Origin: Campylobacteraceae bacterium
GTDB taxonomy: Bacteria > Campylobacterota > Campylobacteria > Campylobacterales > Sulfurospirillaceae
NCBI GenBank assembly: GCA_027011025.1
Contig: JALVAU010000447.1
Span: 1-5,845 of the forward strand
Length of the DNA: 5,845 nt
Direction of reading: 5' to 3'
Shown: one piece after another, positions 1-5,845 of the stretch
Layout of the letters: each line of letters begins with the position of its first letter
Numbering within the stretch: the first letter of the stretch is position 1
Position numbers and translations under genes: made by a program
The notes under the pieces: generated by a model
What the model was told of the DNA's origin: nothing
Seen by the model: only the letters and a program-made list of their open reading frames with translations
Database searches by the model: none

Positions 1-392
1 TCTTGCTAGCTCAAGCAAACAATTTTACACTAAGTGTAGAAGTGGTAGGTGCGAAAAATACTAAAGGTGAAGTTCAGTTTTCTCTCTACAATAAAGATGG
101 AACTATACCCGATAAAGATATGAGTAGATACTTCAAAATAAAACGCTCCAAGATAAAAGATGGGAAAGCAAAGGTTTTATTTAAAGATTTATCAGAGGGA
201 AGATATGCTGTAAGTATATACCATGACCAAAACAATAATCATAAAATCGATCAAGGTTTTATACTGCCAAATGAAGGGGTGGGACTTTCAAATTTTGAGA
301 CAATTAACCTCTTTAACCCGCCAAATTTTAAGGCAGCTAGCTTTTCTTTAAATCAAGATAAAAAGATAAAGATAAAACTTATCTATTTCTAG
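1..392 (+). CDS. DUF2141-family exported protein, 5' end missing
   Basis: The frame is open from the window edge, so the true start lies upstream. The first complete codons read LLAQA-NNF, which looks like the end of a signal peptide with an A-Q-A signal peptidase I site; the TTG at position 3 is therefore probably an internal Leu. The split codon before it ends in TC after an unseen base, which can encode only Phe, Leu, Ile or Val when the base is T, C, A or G, consistent with a hydrophobic core. The mature part (about 124 residues) is beta-rich and carries the DUF2141 pattern: GRYAVSIYHDQN, then D-x-N-x-N-x3-D (positions 75, 77, 79, 83 counted from the TTG at 3), then LPNEGVGLSN and NPPNF. 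The function of this family is unknown. The acidic/Asn loop resembles calcium-binding loops, but metal binding is inference. The product is probably periplasmic. Its operon context lies outside the window, and no clear terminator follows its stop. Confidence 0.8.
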   Translation, partial: LLAQANNFTLSVEVVGAKNTKGEVQFSLYNKDGTIPDKDMSRYFKIKRSKIKDGKAKVLFKDLSEGRYAVSIYHDQNNNHKIDQGFILPNEGVGLSNFETINLFNPPNFKAASFSLNQDKKIKIKLIYF

Positions 393-434
393 TGTCTCCT
401 TCCGCTCTTTTTGGGCATGTTCTAATCGAATCTA

Positions 435-443
435 TGTTATCAT
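435..443 (+). promoter_or_regulatory. extended -10 promoter for the helical-protein gene
   Basis: TG-T-TATCAT forms an extended -10 element about 25 bases before the ATG at 468, implying a transcript start near 450 and a leader of under 20 bases. No recognisable -35 hexamer precedes it, which is usual for Campylobacterota sigma70 promoters. A ribosome binding site, CGAGGA at 456-461, sits 6 bases before the start codon. Confidence 0.5.
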
Positions 444-467
444 AAAAGAAACAAACGAGGAAAAAAT

Positions 468-1295
468 ATGACACTAAATCAACTATATCAAAAAAAACAC
501 GAACTGTGGCTAAAAATTCTATTCTCATCTTTTGCTATTCAAAACCAAGAGATAAAGAGTGAGCTTTATGATATGGCAGGCATTGAGTTTAGACACCTCA
601 AATGGCTCTCTAACAAGATGGCAGAAGAGGGTGTGGAGTATGATTATGAAAAAGATCAGATAGATATAAACAAAGATACAAATTTTGAGATTTTAGCTTT
701 TTTGAGAGATGAAATATCTTCACTTCAAAAAGAGTACGATAAAAACGATAAACTTTTTTTTAGAATGAGCACAGATGAAGAGTATTTTTTGGTTAAACTG
801 AAAGAGTTTTTATCCAAATCAACTAATGATGCAAAAGTGGGTGCATTTGATAGAAAAAGAGTCTATAAAGGTAAAAAACTGAGCAAAACTTCAACAGATG
901 CTTTGACGATATTTTTATTTGAAGAGAGCTACAAAGAGTATGAACTCATCTTGATATATGCCTATATGCAAAACTATACAGGCGATATATCCCTTTACAA
1001 TGTCTATCAAGATTTGATAGACGAGTCTATGTATCACTTAAAATGCTTTGGAAATATGCAAGCGGATATGGGTATCCTCTCAATCCCAAGAACCATCATA
1101 AAATCACTCTATAAAAGAGAAGATATAAAACAGTTCTTTGAAGATGGCATAGATGAGGAAAAAGCAGCTAAAGAGGAGTGTATAAAACTCTCAAAAGCCG
1201 TACAAGACGAGGAGTTATCGAAGTTTTTTGATTTTATAAACTATCAAGAAAACTACCATATGGAGTTGATGTTAAAGGCTATCAAGGTTTTATAA
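468..1295 (+). CDS. helical protein, possible ferritin-like metal-binding protein
   Basis: I do not recognise a named gene. The 275-residue product is acidic/lysine-rich and predicted almost entirely helical, with no signal peptide or membrane segment, so it is probably cytoplasmic. It appears to hold two helical halves. The N-terminal half (about 1-115) has E40-F-R-H43 inside a long helix. The C-terminal half (about 141-275) has E152/E153, E186-S-M-Y-H190, E236/E237 and E261-N-Y-H264 on successive helices. Glu in helices 1 and 3 with Glu/His pairs in helices 2 and 4 is the plan of ferritin-like di-iron bundles; the E-x3-H spacing in helix 2 departs from the usual E-x2-H. A Lys/Arg-rich stretch (about 123-140) joins the halves. 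The ATG is supported by GAGGA 6 bases upstream. The gene is probably monocistronic, with its own promoter and a hairpin at its stop. A role in iron storage or oxidative stress is inference; a non-metal helical protein is possible. Confidence 0.75.
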   Translation: MTLNQLYQKKHELWLKILFSSFAIQNQEIKSELYDMAGIEFRHLKWLSNKMAEEGVEYDYEKDQIDINKDTNFEILAFLRDEISSLQKEYDKNDKLFFRMSTDEEYFLVKLKEFLSKSTNDAKVGAFDRKRVYKGKKLSKTSTDALTIFLFEESYKEYELILIYAYMQNYTGDISLYNVYQDLIDESMYHLKCFGNMQADMGILSIPRTIIKSLYKREDIKQFFEDGIDEEKAAKEECIKLSKAVQDEELSKFFDFINYQENYHMELMLKAIKVL

Positions 1296-1318
1296 ACACC
1301 TCTACATGTAGAGGTGTT
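1295..1318. terminator. bidirectional hairpin terminator between convergent genes
   Basis: A perfect 24-base palindrome begins on the last base of the preceding gene's TAA. It folds as a 10-bp stem (AACACCTCTA with TAGAGGTGTT) closed by a CATG loop. It lies between two convergent stop codons (1295 and 1330). The flanks are T-rich on both strands: ATTTAA after it on the plus strand and TTATAAAAC on the minus strand. The T tracts are short, so termination may be only moderately efficient. It ends the helical-protein gene and glnS. Confidence 0.75.
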
Positions 1319-1329
1319 ATTTAACTAGC

Positions 1330-3576
1330 CTATGTATTTAATTTTTTAGCTACAAGCTCATTTACCACCTTTGGATTTGCTTTTCCGCCTGTATTTTTTA
1401 GTACAAGTCCTACGAAAAATCCCAACAGTTTGGTATTTCCGGCTCTAAACTTAGCTACATTGTCTGGATTTTTGGCGATTATCTCATCGATGATAGGCTC
1501 TATCTTTGCAGGGTCGCTTATCTGTACTAGCCCTTTGGTTTGGACTATTTGCGATGGATTTTCACCGGTTTTTACCATCTCTTCAAATACTTGCTTAGAG
1601 ATTTTATTTGAGATAGTTCCATTTTCAACTATTTTGACAAGTTGTGCTAACTGCTTTGGAGTAAATTTTAGATCATCTACTCTCTTGTCTTTTAGCTCTC
1701 TTGCCACTTCATTGGCGATTATATTGGCTATGCCTATGGGACTATTGAATTCACACAGAGCTTCTTTGAAAAAGTGTGAGAGTTGCTCGTCGCGAGCTAG
1801 AGTATTTGATATTTCACTATTTAAGCCAAGATTTTTTGTGTAGTTATCAAATAGTTTCTGCTCAACTTCACTCATAGGTGCTACTTCACCCTCTACATGT
1901 AGCTTTTTGGATTGAGGTTTGGGTTTGACGGATTTTGCTTTTTTACCCCAAGAGTCTTTCAGTCCGACTATTTTGTTAAATACTGGTTTTTCATCACTAT
2001 AATCAACCGGATCAGCATAAAAATATCCCTCTCTTTCAAATTGAAATCTTACATCTGGTTTTTCGCTTATTACAGCCGGCTCGACAAGAGCATTTTTGAT
2101 GATTTTTAGAGAGTTTGGATTTATATCTTCTACTCCTTCGGGGGCTTCAGCCAAAAAGAGTCTATCATAGAGTCTTACTTCCACTCTTTTAGCCTCTTTG
2201 GCACTTACCCACTGTATAGCACTTTTGACTTTGATGCCACTGGTGTCTGAGCCACTTTTGGACTCTGGATAGTACCTTGCTTTTATCTCTGTGATATTTC
2301 CGTTGCTGTCTTTAACCACCTCGCTGCAAGATATGATGTAGGCATGCTTTAGTCTTACAGGTTGCGTAGGAGTGAGGCGAAAGTAGCCTTTTGGAGGGTT
2401 TTGCATAAAATCACCTCGTTCGATATATATCTCTTTTGAGAAAGGTAGTTTTCTTGAGCCCTCTTTTGGTACATCGTGTGGATAGTATGAGGCATCAATC
2501 TCTTCATATCTATCATAATTTTCAATTACGACTTTTATAGGATCAAGCACACACATAACACGAGGAACTTTTTTATTTAAATCATCTCTTATGCAAAATT
2601 CAAGTTGCGAAACATCAACCATGGAGTTTGCTTTTGCTATGCCTATTTGTTCACAAAAGTTCAGGATAGACTCTGGTGTATATCCTCTTCTTTTATACCC
2701 TGCGATTGTAGGCATACGAGGGTCGTCCCAGCCACTTACTTGCCCACCTTCTACTAACTCTAAGAGCTTTCTTTTGCTCATAACCGTATAGTTGATACCA
2801 AGTCTTGCAAACTCATGCTGATAAGGTCGAGGAGGTTCAAGCTTCAAAGTATCAAGCACCCAGTCATAGATAGCACGATTGTTCTCAAATTCAAGCGTAC
2901 AAATAGAGTGAGAAACGCCCTCGATATAATCAGACAAACAGTGAGCAAAATCATACATAGGATAGATGCACCAATCATCACCAGTCCTAAAATGGTGTGC
3001 ATGTCTGATACGATACAAAAGTGGGTCACGCATCTTCATATTTGGTGCGCTCATGTCTATTTTAGCTCTTAGAACATGTTCGCCGTCTTTGAACTCACCG
3101 TTTTTCATTCTCTCAAAAAGGTCTAGATTTTCTTCTATAGAGCGATTAGCATATTTGCTTCTTTTTCCTGCTTCTGTTACGGTACCACGATATAAGCGTA
3201 TCTCCTCTTCACTTAAGCTGTCAACATAAGCCTTGCCCATTTTGATTAGTTTTATGGCATAATCATATATACGAGGAAAATAGTTGGAAGTAAAGTAGAG
3301 ATTATCGCCCCAGTCAAACCCAAGCCATTGAACTGCGTCTTTAAGTGCTTCGACATATTTTGTGTCCTCTTTGCTAGGATCTGTATCATCCATCCTAAGG
3401 TTACAATGCCCTTTGAAATCTCTCGCAATCCCAAAATTTATATAGATAGACTTTGCATGTCCTATATGCGGAAAGCCATTTGGCTCAGGAGGAAACCTAG
3501 TCACTATCTCCTTATACTTACCTGATTTCAGATCCTCATCAACTATCGCGCGTAAAAAATCTTTGCTTTTGTTCAA
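1330..3576 (-). CDS. glnS: glutaminyl-tRNA synthetase with C-terminal GatB/YqeY domain
   Basis: This class I synthetase charges tRNA-Gln with glutamine in the cytoplasm using ATP. The catalytic domain shows TRFPPEPNGFPHIGHAKS with HIGH at 37-40, RMDDTDP at 61-67, the GlnRS-specific YPMYDFAHC (205-213) and CTLEFENNR (226-234), and a KMSKS-type VMSKRK at 265-270. The two-part beta-barrel anticodon-binding region runs to about 545 and ends in VGLKDSWGKK, where E. coli GlnRS (about 554 residues) also ends. A Lys/Pro-rich linker (about 546-570) leads to a helical GatB/YqeY tail (about 571-748) containing NGTISNKISKQVFEEM, KGLVQISD and GKANPKVVNEL. GlnRS-YqeY fusions are known, for example in Deinococcus, where the tail aids tRNA-Gln binding. 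The start is TTG: AGGA at 3585-3588 lies 8 bases upstream, an in-frame stop lies 27 bases further upstream, and the next Met (62) falls after HIGH. DDTDP replaces the usual DDTNP. The frame is intact. Confidence 0.96.
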   Translation of the reverse strand: MNKSKDFLRAIVDEDLKSGKYKEIVTRFPPEPNGFPHIGHAKSIYINFGIARDFKGHCNLRMDDTDPSKEDTKYVEALKDAVQWLGFDWGDNLYFTSNYFPRIYDYAIKLIKMGKAYVDSLSEEEIRLYRGTVTEAGKRSKYANRSIEENLDLFERMKNGEFKDGEHVLRAKIDMSAPNMKMRDPLLYRIRHAHHFRTGDDWCIYPMYDFAHCLSDYIEGVSHSICTLEFENNRAIYDWVLDTLKLEPPRPYQHEFARLGINYTVMSKRKLLELVEGGQVSGWDDPRMPTIAGYKRRGYTPESILNFCEQIGIAKANSMVDVSQLEFCIRDDLNKKVPRVMCVLDPIKVVIENYDRYEEIDASYYPHDVPKEGSRKLPFSKEIYIERGDFMQNPPKGYFRLTPTQPVRLKHAYIISCSEVVKDSNGNITEIKARYYPESKSGSDTSGIKVKSAIQWVSAKEAKRVEVRLYDRLFLAEAPEGVEDINPNSLKIIKNALVEPAVISEKPDVRFQFEREGYFYADPVDYSDEKPVFNKIVGLKDSWGKKAKSVKPKPQSKKLHVEGEVAPMSEVEQKLFDNYTKNLGLNSEISNTLARDEQLSHFFKEALCEFNSPIGIANIIANEVARELKDKRVDDLKFTPKQLAQLVKIVENGTISNKISKQVFEEMVKTGENPSQIVQTKGLVQISDPAKIEPIIDEIIAKNPDNVAKFRAGNTKLLGFFVGLVLKNTGGKANPKVVNELVAKKLNT

Positions 3577-3602
3577 TTTTTTGTTCCTAAATTTTTTTTG
3601 CC

Positions 3603-3608
3603 ATTATA
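3603..3608 (-). promoter_or_regulatory. glnS promoter, -10 element
   Basis: On the minus strand a perfect TATAAT lies 26 bases before the TTG start, preceded by an A-rich run and a T-run but no clear -35. Transcript start is expected near 3596, giving a leader of about 20 bases that contains TTAGGAA as ribosome binding site. The same TATAAT supplies the in-frame stop that rules out a longer GlnRS. Confidence 0.6.
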
Positions 3609-3639
3609 TCTTTTTTCAGTTAAAAACTCGACCTTATTA

Positions 3640-3656
3640 ATTAGAGGTGCCCTAAT
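3640..3656. repeat. imperfect inverted repeat in glnS-katA divergent region
   Basis: ATTAG and CTAAT flank a 7-base GC-rich centre (AGGTGCC); the repeat pairs at 6 of 8 positions. It lies about 32 bases upstream of the glnS -10 and over 120 bases upstream of katA. It could be a regulator site, but short AT-rich inverted repeats are common by chance here. Confidence 0.2.
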
Positions 3657-3756
3657 ATTTGTTCTGTTTTAGATCCATTTGCCAATACTATATGTAATAA
3701 TTCATAAAATATTCTAAATAGTATTAATTTGCATTTAAGTTTTATTAGTGTAAACT

Positions 3757-3772
3757 TCTAAAATATATTAGA
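3757..3772. promoter_or_regulatory. candidate peroxide-regulator (PerR-like) operator upstream of katA
   Basis: A 16-base inverted repeat (TCTAAAATATATTAGA) pairs at 7 of 8 positions, with TCTAA/TTAGA arms around an AT core. It sits 44 bases before the katA start and would cover the -35 region of the candidate katA promoter, as expected for a repressor site. Campylobacter jejuni katA is PerR-controlled, and PerR/Fur-family boxes are AT-rich inverted repeats of about this size. Assignment to PerR is inference: the background is very AT-rich and the match to any published consensus was not computed. Confidence 0.35.
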
Positions 3773-3782
3773 TAGTAATTTT

Positions 3783-3788
3783 TATTAT
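3783..3788 (+). promoter_or_regulatory. candidate katA -10 element
   Basis: TATTAT lies 27 bases before the chosen katA ATG, within a highly AT-rich stretch and just downstream of the 3757-3772 inverted repeat. Several overlapping TA-rich hexamers could serve instead (for example around 3775 or 3800), so the exact element is uncertain. Confidence 0.3.
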
Positions 3789-3804
3789 TTAATAAATTTT
3801 ATAT

Positions 3805-3810
3805 AAAGGA
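3805..3810 (+). promoter_or_regulatory. katA ribosome binding site that decides the start codon
   Basis: AAAGGA is the only purine-rich Shine-Dalgarno match here. It overlaps the first in-frame ATG (3810), so that codon cannot use it, but it is 5 bases before the second in-frame ATG (3816). This supports the second ATG as the real start. Confidence 0.75.
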
Positions 3811-3815
3811 TGGTC

Positions 3816-5246
3816 ATGAGACAGCTAACCACTACAGCAGGAAATCCAATAGGTGACAATCAAAATTCTCTCACAGCAGGAGAAAGAGGTCCAATTTTAA
3901 TGCAAGATTATCAACTGATTGAAAAACTTGCTCATCAAAACAGAGAAAGAGTTCCTGAAAGAGTTGTGCATGCAAAAGGATCAGGTGCATATGGTACTCT
4001 TAAAATCACACATGATATAAGTGCTTACACAAAAGCGGACATCTTCTCAAAAGTAGGGAAAGAGACTCCTTTGCTCGTTCGTTTTTCAACAGTAGCCGGC
4101 GAGAGAGGAGCTGCTGATGCAGAAAGAGATGTTAGAGGTTTTGCTATAAAATTCTACACAAAAGAGGGTAACTGGGATTTGGTCGGAAACAATACTCCTG
4201 TCTTTTTTGTGGCTGATCCATATAAATTTCCTGACTTCATACATACCCAAAAAAGAGATCCAAGAACAAACCTTAGAAGCAATACGGCTATGTGGGATTT
4301 TTGGTCACTTATGCCTGAGAGCTTACACCAAACTACTATACTTTTTTCAGATAGAGGGCTTCCAAAAAGTTTCAGACACATCAATGGATATGGTTCGCAC
4401 ACATATAGCTTTATCAACAAAGACAATGAGAGATTTTGGGTTAAATTTCACTTCAAAACTCAACAAGGTATAAAAACAATGACAAATGAAGAGGCACAAA
4501 TCATCATAGGTCAAGATAGAGAAAGTTCTCAAAGAGATCTTTTTGATGCGATTGAAGATAAAAATTTTCCAAAATGGAATATGAAGATACAGATTATGAC
4601 CGAAAGTGAAGCAAAAGATTATAAATACAATCCATTTGATCTTACTAAAGTATGGTCTCACAAGGATTTTCCTTTGATAGATGTAGGGATTTTAGAATTA
4701 AATAAAAATCCAAATAACTATTTCAATGAAATAGAGCAGTCAGCTTTCAGCCCTTCAAATACGGTTCCTGGTATCGGTCTATCTCCAGATAAGATGCTTC
4801 AAGCTAGGGCTTTTTCATATCCTGATGCACATAGATACCGTATAGGCACACACTATGAAATGCTACCTGTAAACAGACCGATAAATGAAGTAGCAAATTA
4901 TTACGCAGATGGAAGTATGAATTTTTCTGATATAGAAGAAAAAAGTGCAGTCAACTATGAACCAAACAGTTTTGATGGTCCACAAGAGAATCACTTGTAC
5001 AATGAACCTTCTTTGGAGATATTTGGTGAAGCAGACAGGTTTGACAGAACTCTAAATAATGACCACTATACTCAACCTAGAGAGTTATTTAATCTGATGA
5101 ACAAAGAGCAAAAAAATCAACTATTTAAAAATATAGCAGCATCGATGAGTGGTGTTCCTTCATACATCATCCAGAGGCAACTAGCGCTATATGAAAAAGT
5201 ATCTGCCGAGTATGCAAACGGGGTAAAGGCGGCACTAAATGTCTAG
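3816..5246 (+). CDS. katA: heme catalase, small-subunit type
   Basis: The enzyme disproportionates hydrogen peroxide to water and oxygen and is probably cytoplasmic, with no signal peptide. From the ATG at 3816 it has 476 residues, typical of small-subunit (clade 3) catalases. The distal heme-pocket His52 lies in [12 protein letters not shown] and Asn126 in VGNNTPVFF. The proximal heme ligand Tyr335 lies in the [14 protein letters not shown] signature, with Arg331 starting the R-x-F-x-Y motif. The N-terminal [22 protein letters not shown] and the C-terminal helices after about 415 are as in KatA. An ATG two codons upstream (3810) overlaps the ribosome binding site and is less likely to be used. 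The gene diverges from glnS, is preceded by a candidate PerR-like inverted repeat, and overlaps the downstream ankyrin gene by 8 bases, so the two are probably co-expressed. All key residues are present and the frame is intact. Confidence 0.97.
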   Translation: MRQLTTTAGNPIGDNQNSLTAGERGPILMQDYQLIEKLAHQNRERVPERVVHAKGSGAYGTLKITHDISAYTKADIFSKVGKETPLLVRFSTVAGERGAADAERDVRGFAIKFYTKEGNWDLVGNNTPVFFVADPYKFPDFIHTQKRDPRTNLRSNTAMWDFWSLMPESLHQTTILFSDRGLPKSFRHINGYGSHTYSFINKDNERFWVKFHFKTQQGIKTMTNEEAQIIIGQDRESSQRDLFDAIEDKNFPKWNMKIQIMTESEAKDYKYNPFDLTKVWSHKDFPLIDVGILELNKNPNNYFNEIEQSAFSPSNTVPGIGLSPDKMLQARAFSYPDAHRYRIGTHYEMLPVNRPINEVANYYADGSMNFSDIEEKSAVNYEPNSFDGPQENHLYNEPSLEIFGEADRFDRTLNNDHYTQPRELFNLMNKEQKNQLFKNIAASMSGVPSYIIQRQLALYEKVSAEYANGVKAALNV

Positions 5247-5751
5247 TCAAATCTCAAAACAAGAAGAGGAGAGATATGCACAACTTCAGCTGATGGCGCT
5301 TGATTTTGCTAGAGAGGGTAATACTAAAGAACTCGAAAAAATGCTGGATTTTGGCATGAGTGTAGATCTGTGTACACATAAAGATGATACGCTACTTATG
5401 CTTTCTTGTTACAGGGGAAATATAGAGACAAGTCAAATGCTCATACAAAAAGGTGCTAATTTAAACAAAGTAAATGCCCGAGGACAAACTCCACTAGATG
5501 GAGTTTGTTTTAAAGGTAATCTTAAAATGGTTAAATTACTTGTCGAAAACGGAGCAAATATAGGCAGAAATGCTATCATCTTTGCCACTATATTTGGAAA
5601 TAAAGAGATAGTCAACTACCTAAAAAAACAAGGCATAGATAAAAAATCATTAAAAATTTTTGGGTTAAATATTGAATTTATCTCTTCTATAACAGCGTCC
5701 TTGAAGTCTATATTTGGTAAGAAGAAGGTCGTTTTACAAACAAGTTGCTGA
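5239..5751 (+). CDS. ankyrin-repeat protein, probable heme-trafficking partner of catalase
   Basis: The 170-residue product has about three ankyrin repeats (roughly 17-47, 50-79 and 83-112) and a degenerate fourth (about 112-134). [11 protein letters not shown] and [12 protein letters not shown] show the repeat core, and GAN ends the second and third units. There is no N-terminal signal peptide. The start ATG lies inside the end of katA (the sequence ATGTCTAG serves both), with AAAGG 9 bases upstream, so translation is probably coupled to katA. Small ankyrin genes directly after catalase are known in Campylobacter jejuni (Cj1386) and Pseudomonas aeruginosa (ankB). Cj1386 binds hemin and is needed for full heme loading of KatA, reportedly through a tyrosine near position 57; Tyr58 in SCYRGN is a matching candidate here. 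After the repeats is a tail (about 135-170) with a hydrophobic or amphipathic stretch, [20 protein letters not shown], and then KKK. Function is inferred from context and family. Confidence 0.88.
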   Translation: MSSQISKQEEERYAQLQLMALDFAREGNTKELEKMLDFGMSVDLCTHKDDTLLMLSCYRGNIETSQMLIQKGANLNKVNARGQTPLDGVCFKGNLKMVKLLVENGANIGRNAIIFATIFGNKEIVNYLKKQGIDKKSLKIFGLNIEFISSITASLKSIFGKKKVVLQTSC

Positions 5752-5798
5752 AAAAGATTGTTTAGGCTGTAGCAGGGTTTGGCTTTTAACTTTTTAAA

Positions 5799-5827
5799 TT
5801 GACAGTGTTATTTATGTTTGATATAAT
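5799..5827 (+). promoter_or_regulatory. consensus sigma70 promoter for a gene beyond the window
   Basis: TTGACA (5799-5804), a 17-base spacer and TATAAT (5822-5827) match the sigma70 consensus at every position. The predicted transcript start is near 5834, so the transcribed gene or RNA lies to the right of the window. The 47 bases between the ankyrin stop and this promoter contain no convincing terminator hairpin, only a T-run at 5791-5795. Such a strong -35 is uncommon in Campylobacterota. Confidence 0.8.
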
Positions 5828-5845
5828 ATTTGACAACTATATCAA
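5818..5845. repeat. inverted repeat over the -10 and transcript start
   Basis: TTGATATA (5818-5825) and TATATCAA (5838-5845) are perfect 8-base inverted arms 12 bases apart. The left arm covers most of the -10 of the promoter above and the right arm lies just after the expected transcript start. The repeat could continue past the window edge. Its placement fits a repressor operator, though AT-rich arms of this size can arise by chance. Confidence 0.45.

Noticed and set aside
393..434. Terminator after the DUF2141 gene
   Set aside because: A CTTTTT run occurs at 407-412 but no inverted repeat precedes it.
1430..1843. Open frame of 137 codons on the plus strand antisense to glnS
   Set aside because: It lies wholly within a well-conserved glnS frame, has no ribosome binding site I can see, and its translation is the low-complexity hydrophobic type expected of a shadow frame. 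The same applies to the other antisense frames in glnS (2591-3525) and katA (4154-4661).
3679..3707. Alternative katA promoter with TTGCCA at 3679-3684
   Set aside because: At 17-base spacing the -10 would be TCATAA, a poor match, and the leader would be about 100 bases; the site nearer the gene is more plausible.
3810..3815. ATG at 3810 as katA start
   Set aside because: It overlaps the Shine-Dalgarno sequence AAAGGA; the ATG at 3816 has proper spacing.
4207..4473. Second plus-strand frame inside katA
   Set aside because: It is out of frame with an intact catalase whose motifs run straight through the same bases, and has no recognisable domain.
5752..5795. Rho-independent terminator after the ankyrin gene
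   Set aside because: There is a T-run at 5791-5795 but no stable stem before it; possible pairs are 3-4 bases with long loops.
1..5845. Mobile element, prophage, CRISPR array or new defence system in the window
   Set aside because: No transposase, integrase, long terminal repeats, regularly spaced repeats or known defence domains are visible; the genes are mostly housekeeping and stress functions.

Overview
The window looks like chromosomal DNA from a member of the Campylobacterota (formerly Epsilonproteobacteria), probably a free-living Sulfurimonas-, Sulfurospirillum- or Arcobacter-like bacterium. The evidence is low-GC sequence, tight gene packing, short AT-rich intergenic gaps, and above all a small-subunit catalase followed by an overlapping ankyrin-repeat gene, the arrangement known from Campylobacter jejuni (katA-Cj1386). 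Genus cannot be fixed from this window.

Left part (1-1329): the 3' end of a small exported DUF2141-type protein, then a gene with its own extended -10 promoter for a 275-residue, almost entirely helical protein with ExxH-type motifs suggestive of a ferritin-like metal-binding fold. That gene ends at a perfectly palindromic hairpin which probably terminates transcription from both sides.

Centre (1330-3576, minus strand): glnS, a glutaminyl-tRNA synthetase carrying a C-terminal GatB/YqeY domain (748 residues in all). It starts at TTG and has a good promoter and ribosome binding site. It converges on the helical-protein gene and diverges from the catalase gene.

Right part (3577-5845): a 239-base AT-rich divergent control region holding the glnS promoter and a candidate peroxide-stress operator; then katA and a small ankyrin-repeat gene overlapping by 8 bases, most likely one translationally coupled unit in which the ankyrin protein helps supply heme to catalase. 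The last 47 bases hold a textbook sigma70 promoter (TTGACA, 17-base gap, TATAAT) whose -10 lies in one arm of an 8-base inverted repeat. It points to a gene outside the window.

No mobile element, CRISPR array, rRNA or tRNA was seen. Most of the window is ordinary; the best leads are the regulated-looking promoter at the right edge, the unassigned helical protein, the GatB-like tail on GlnRS, and the catalase/heme-delivery pair.
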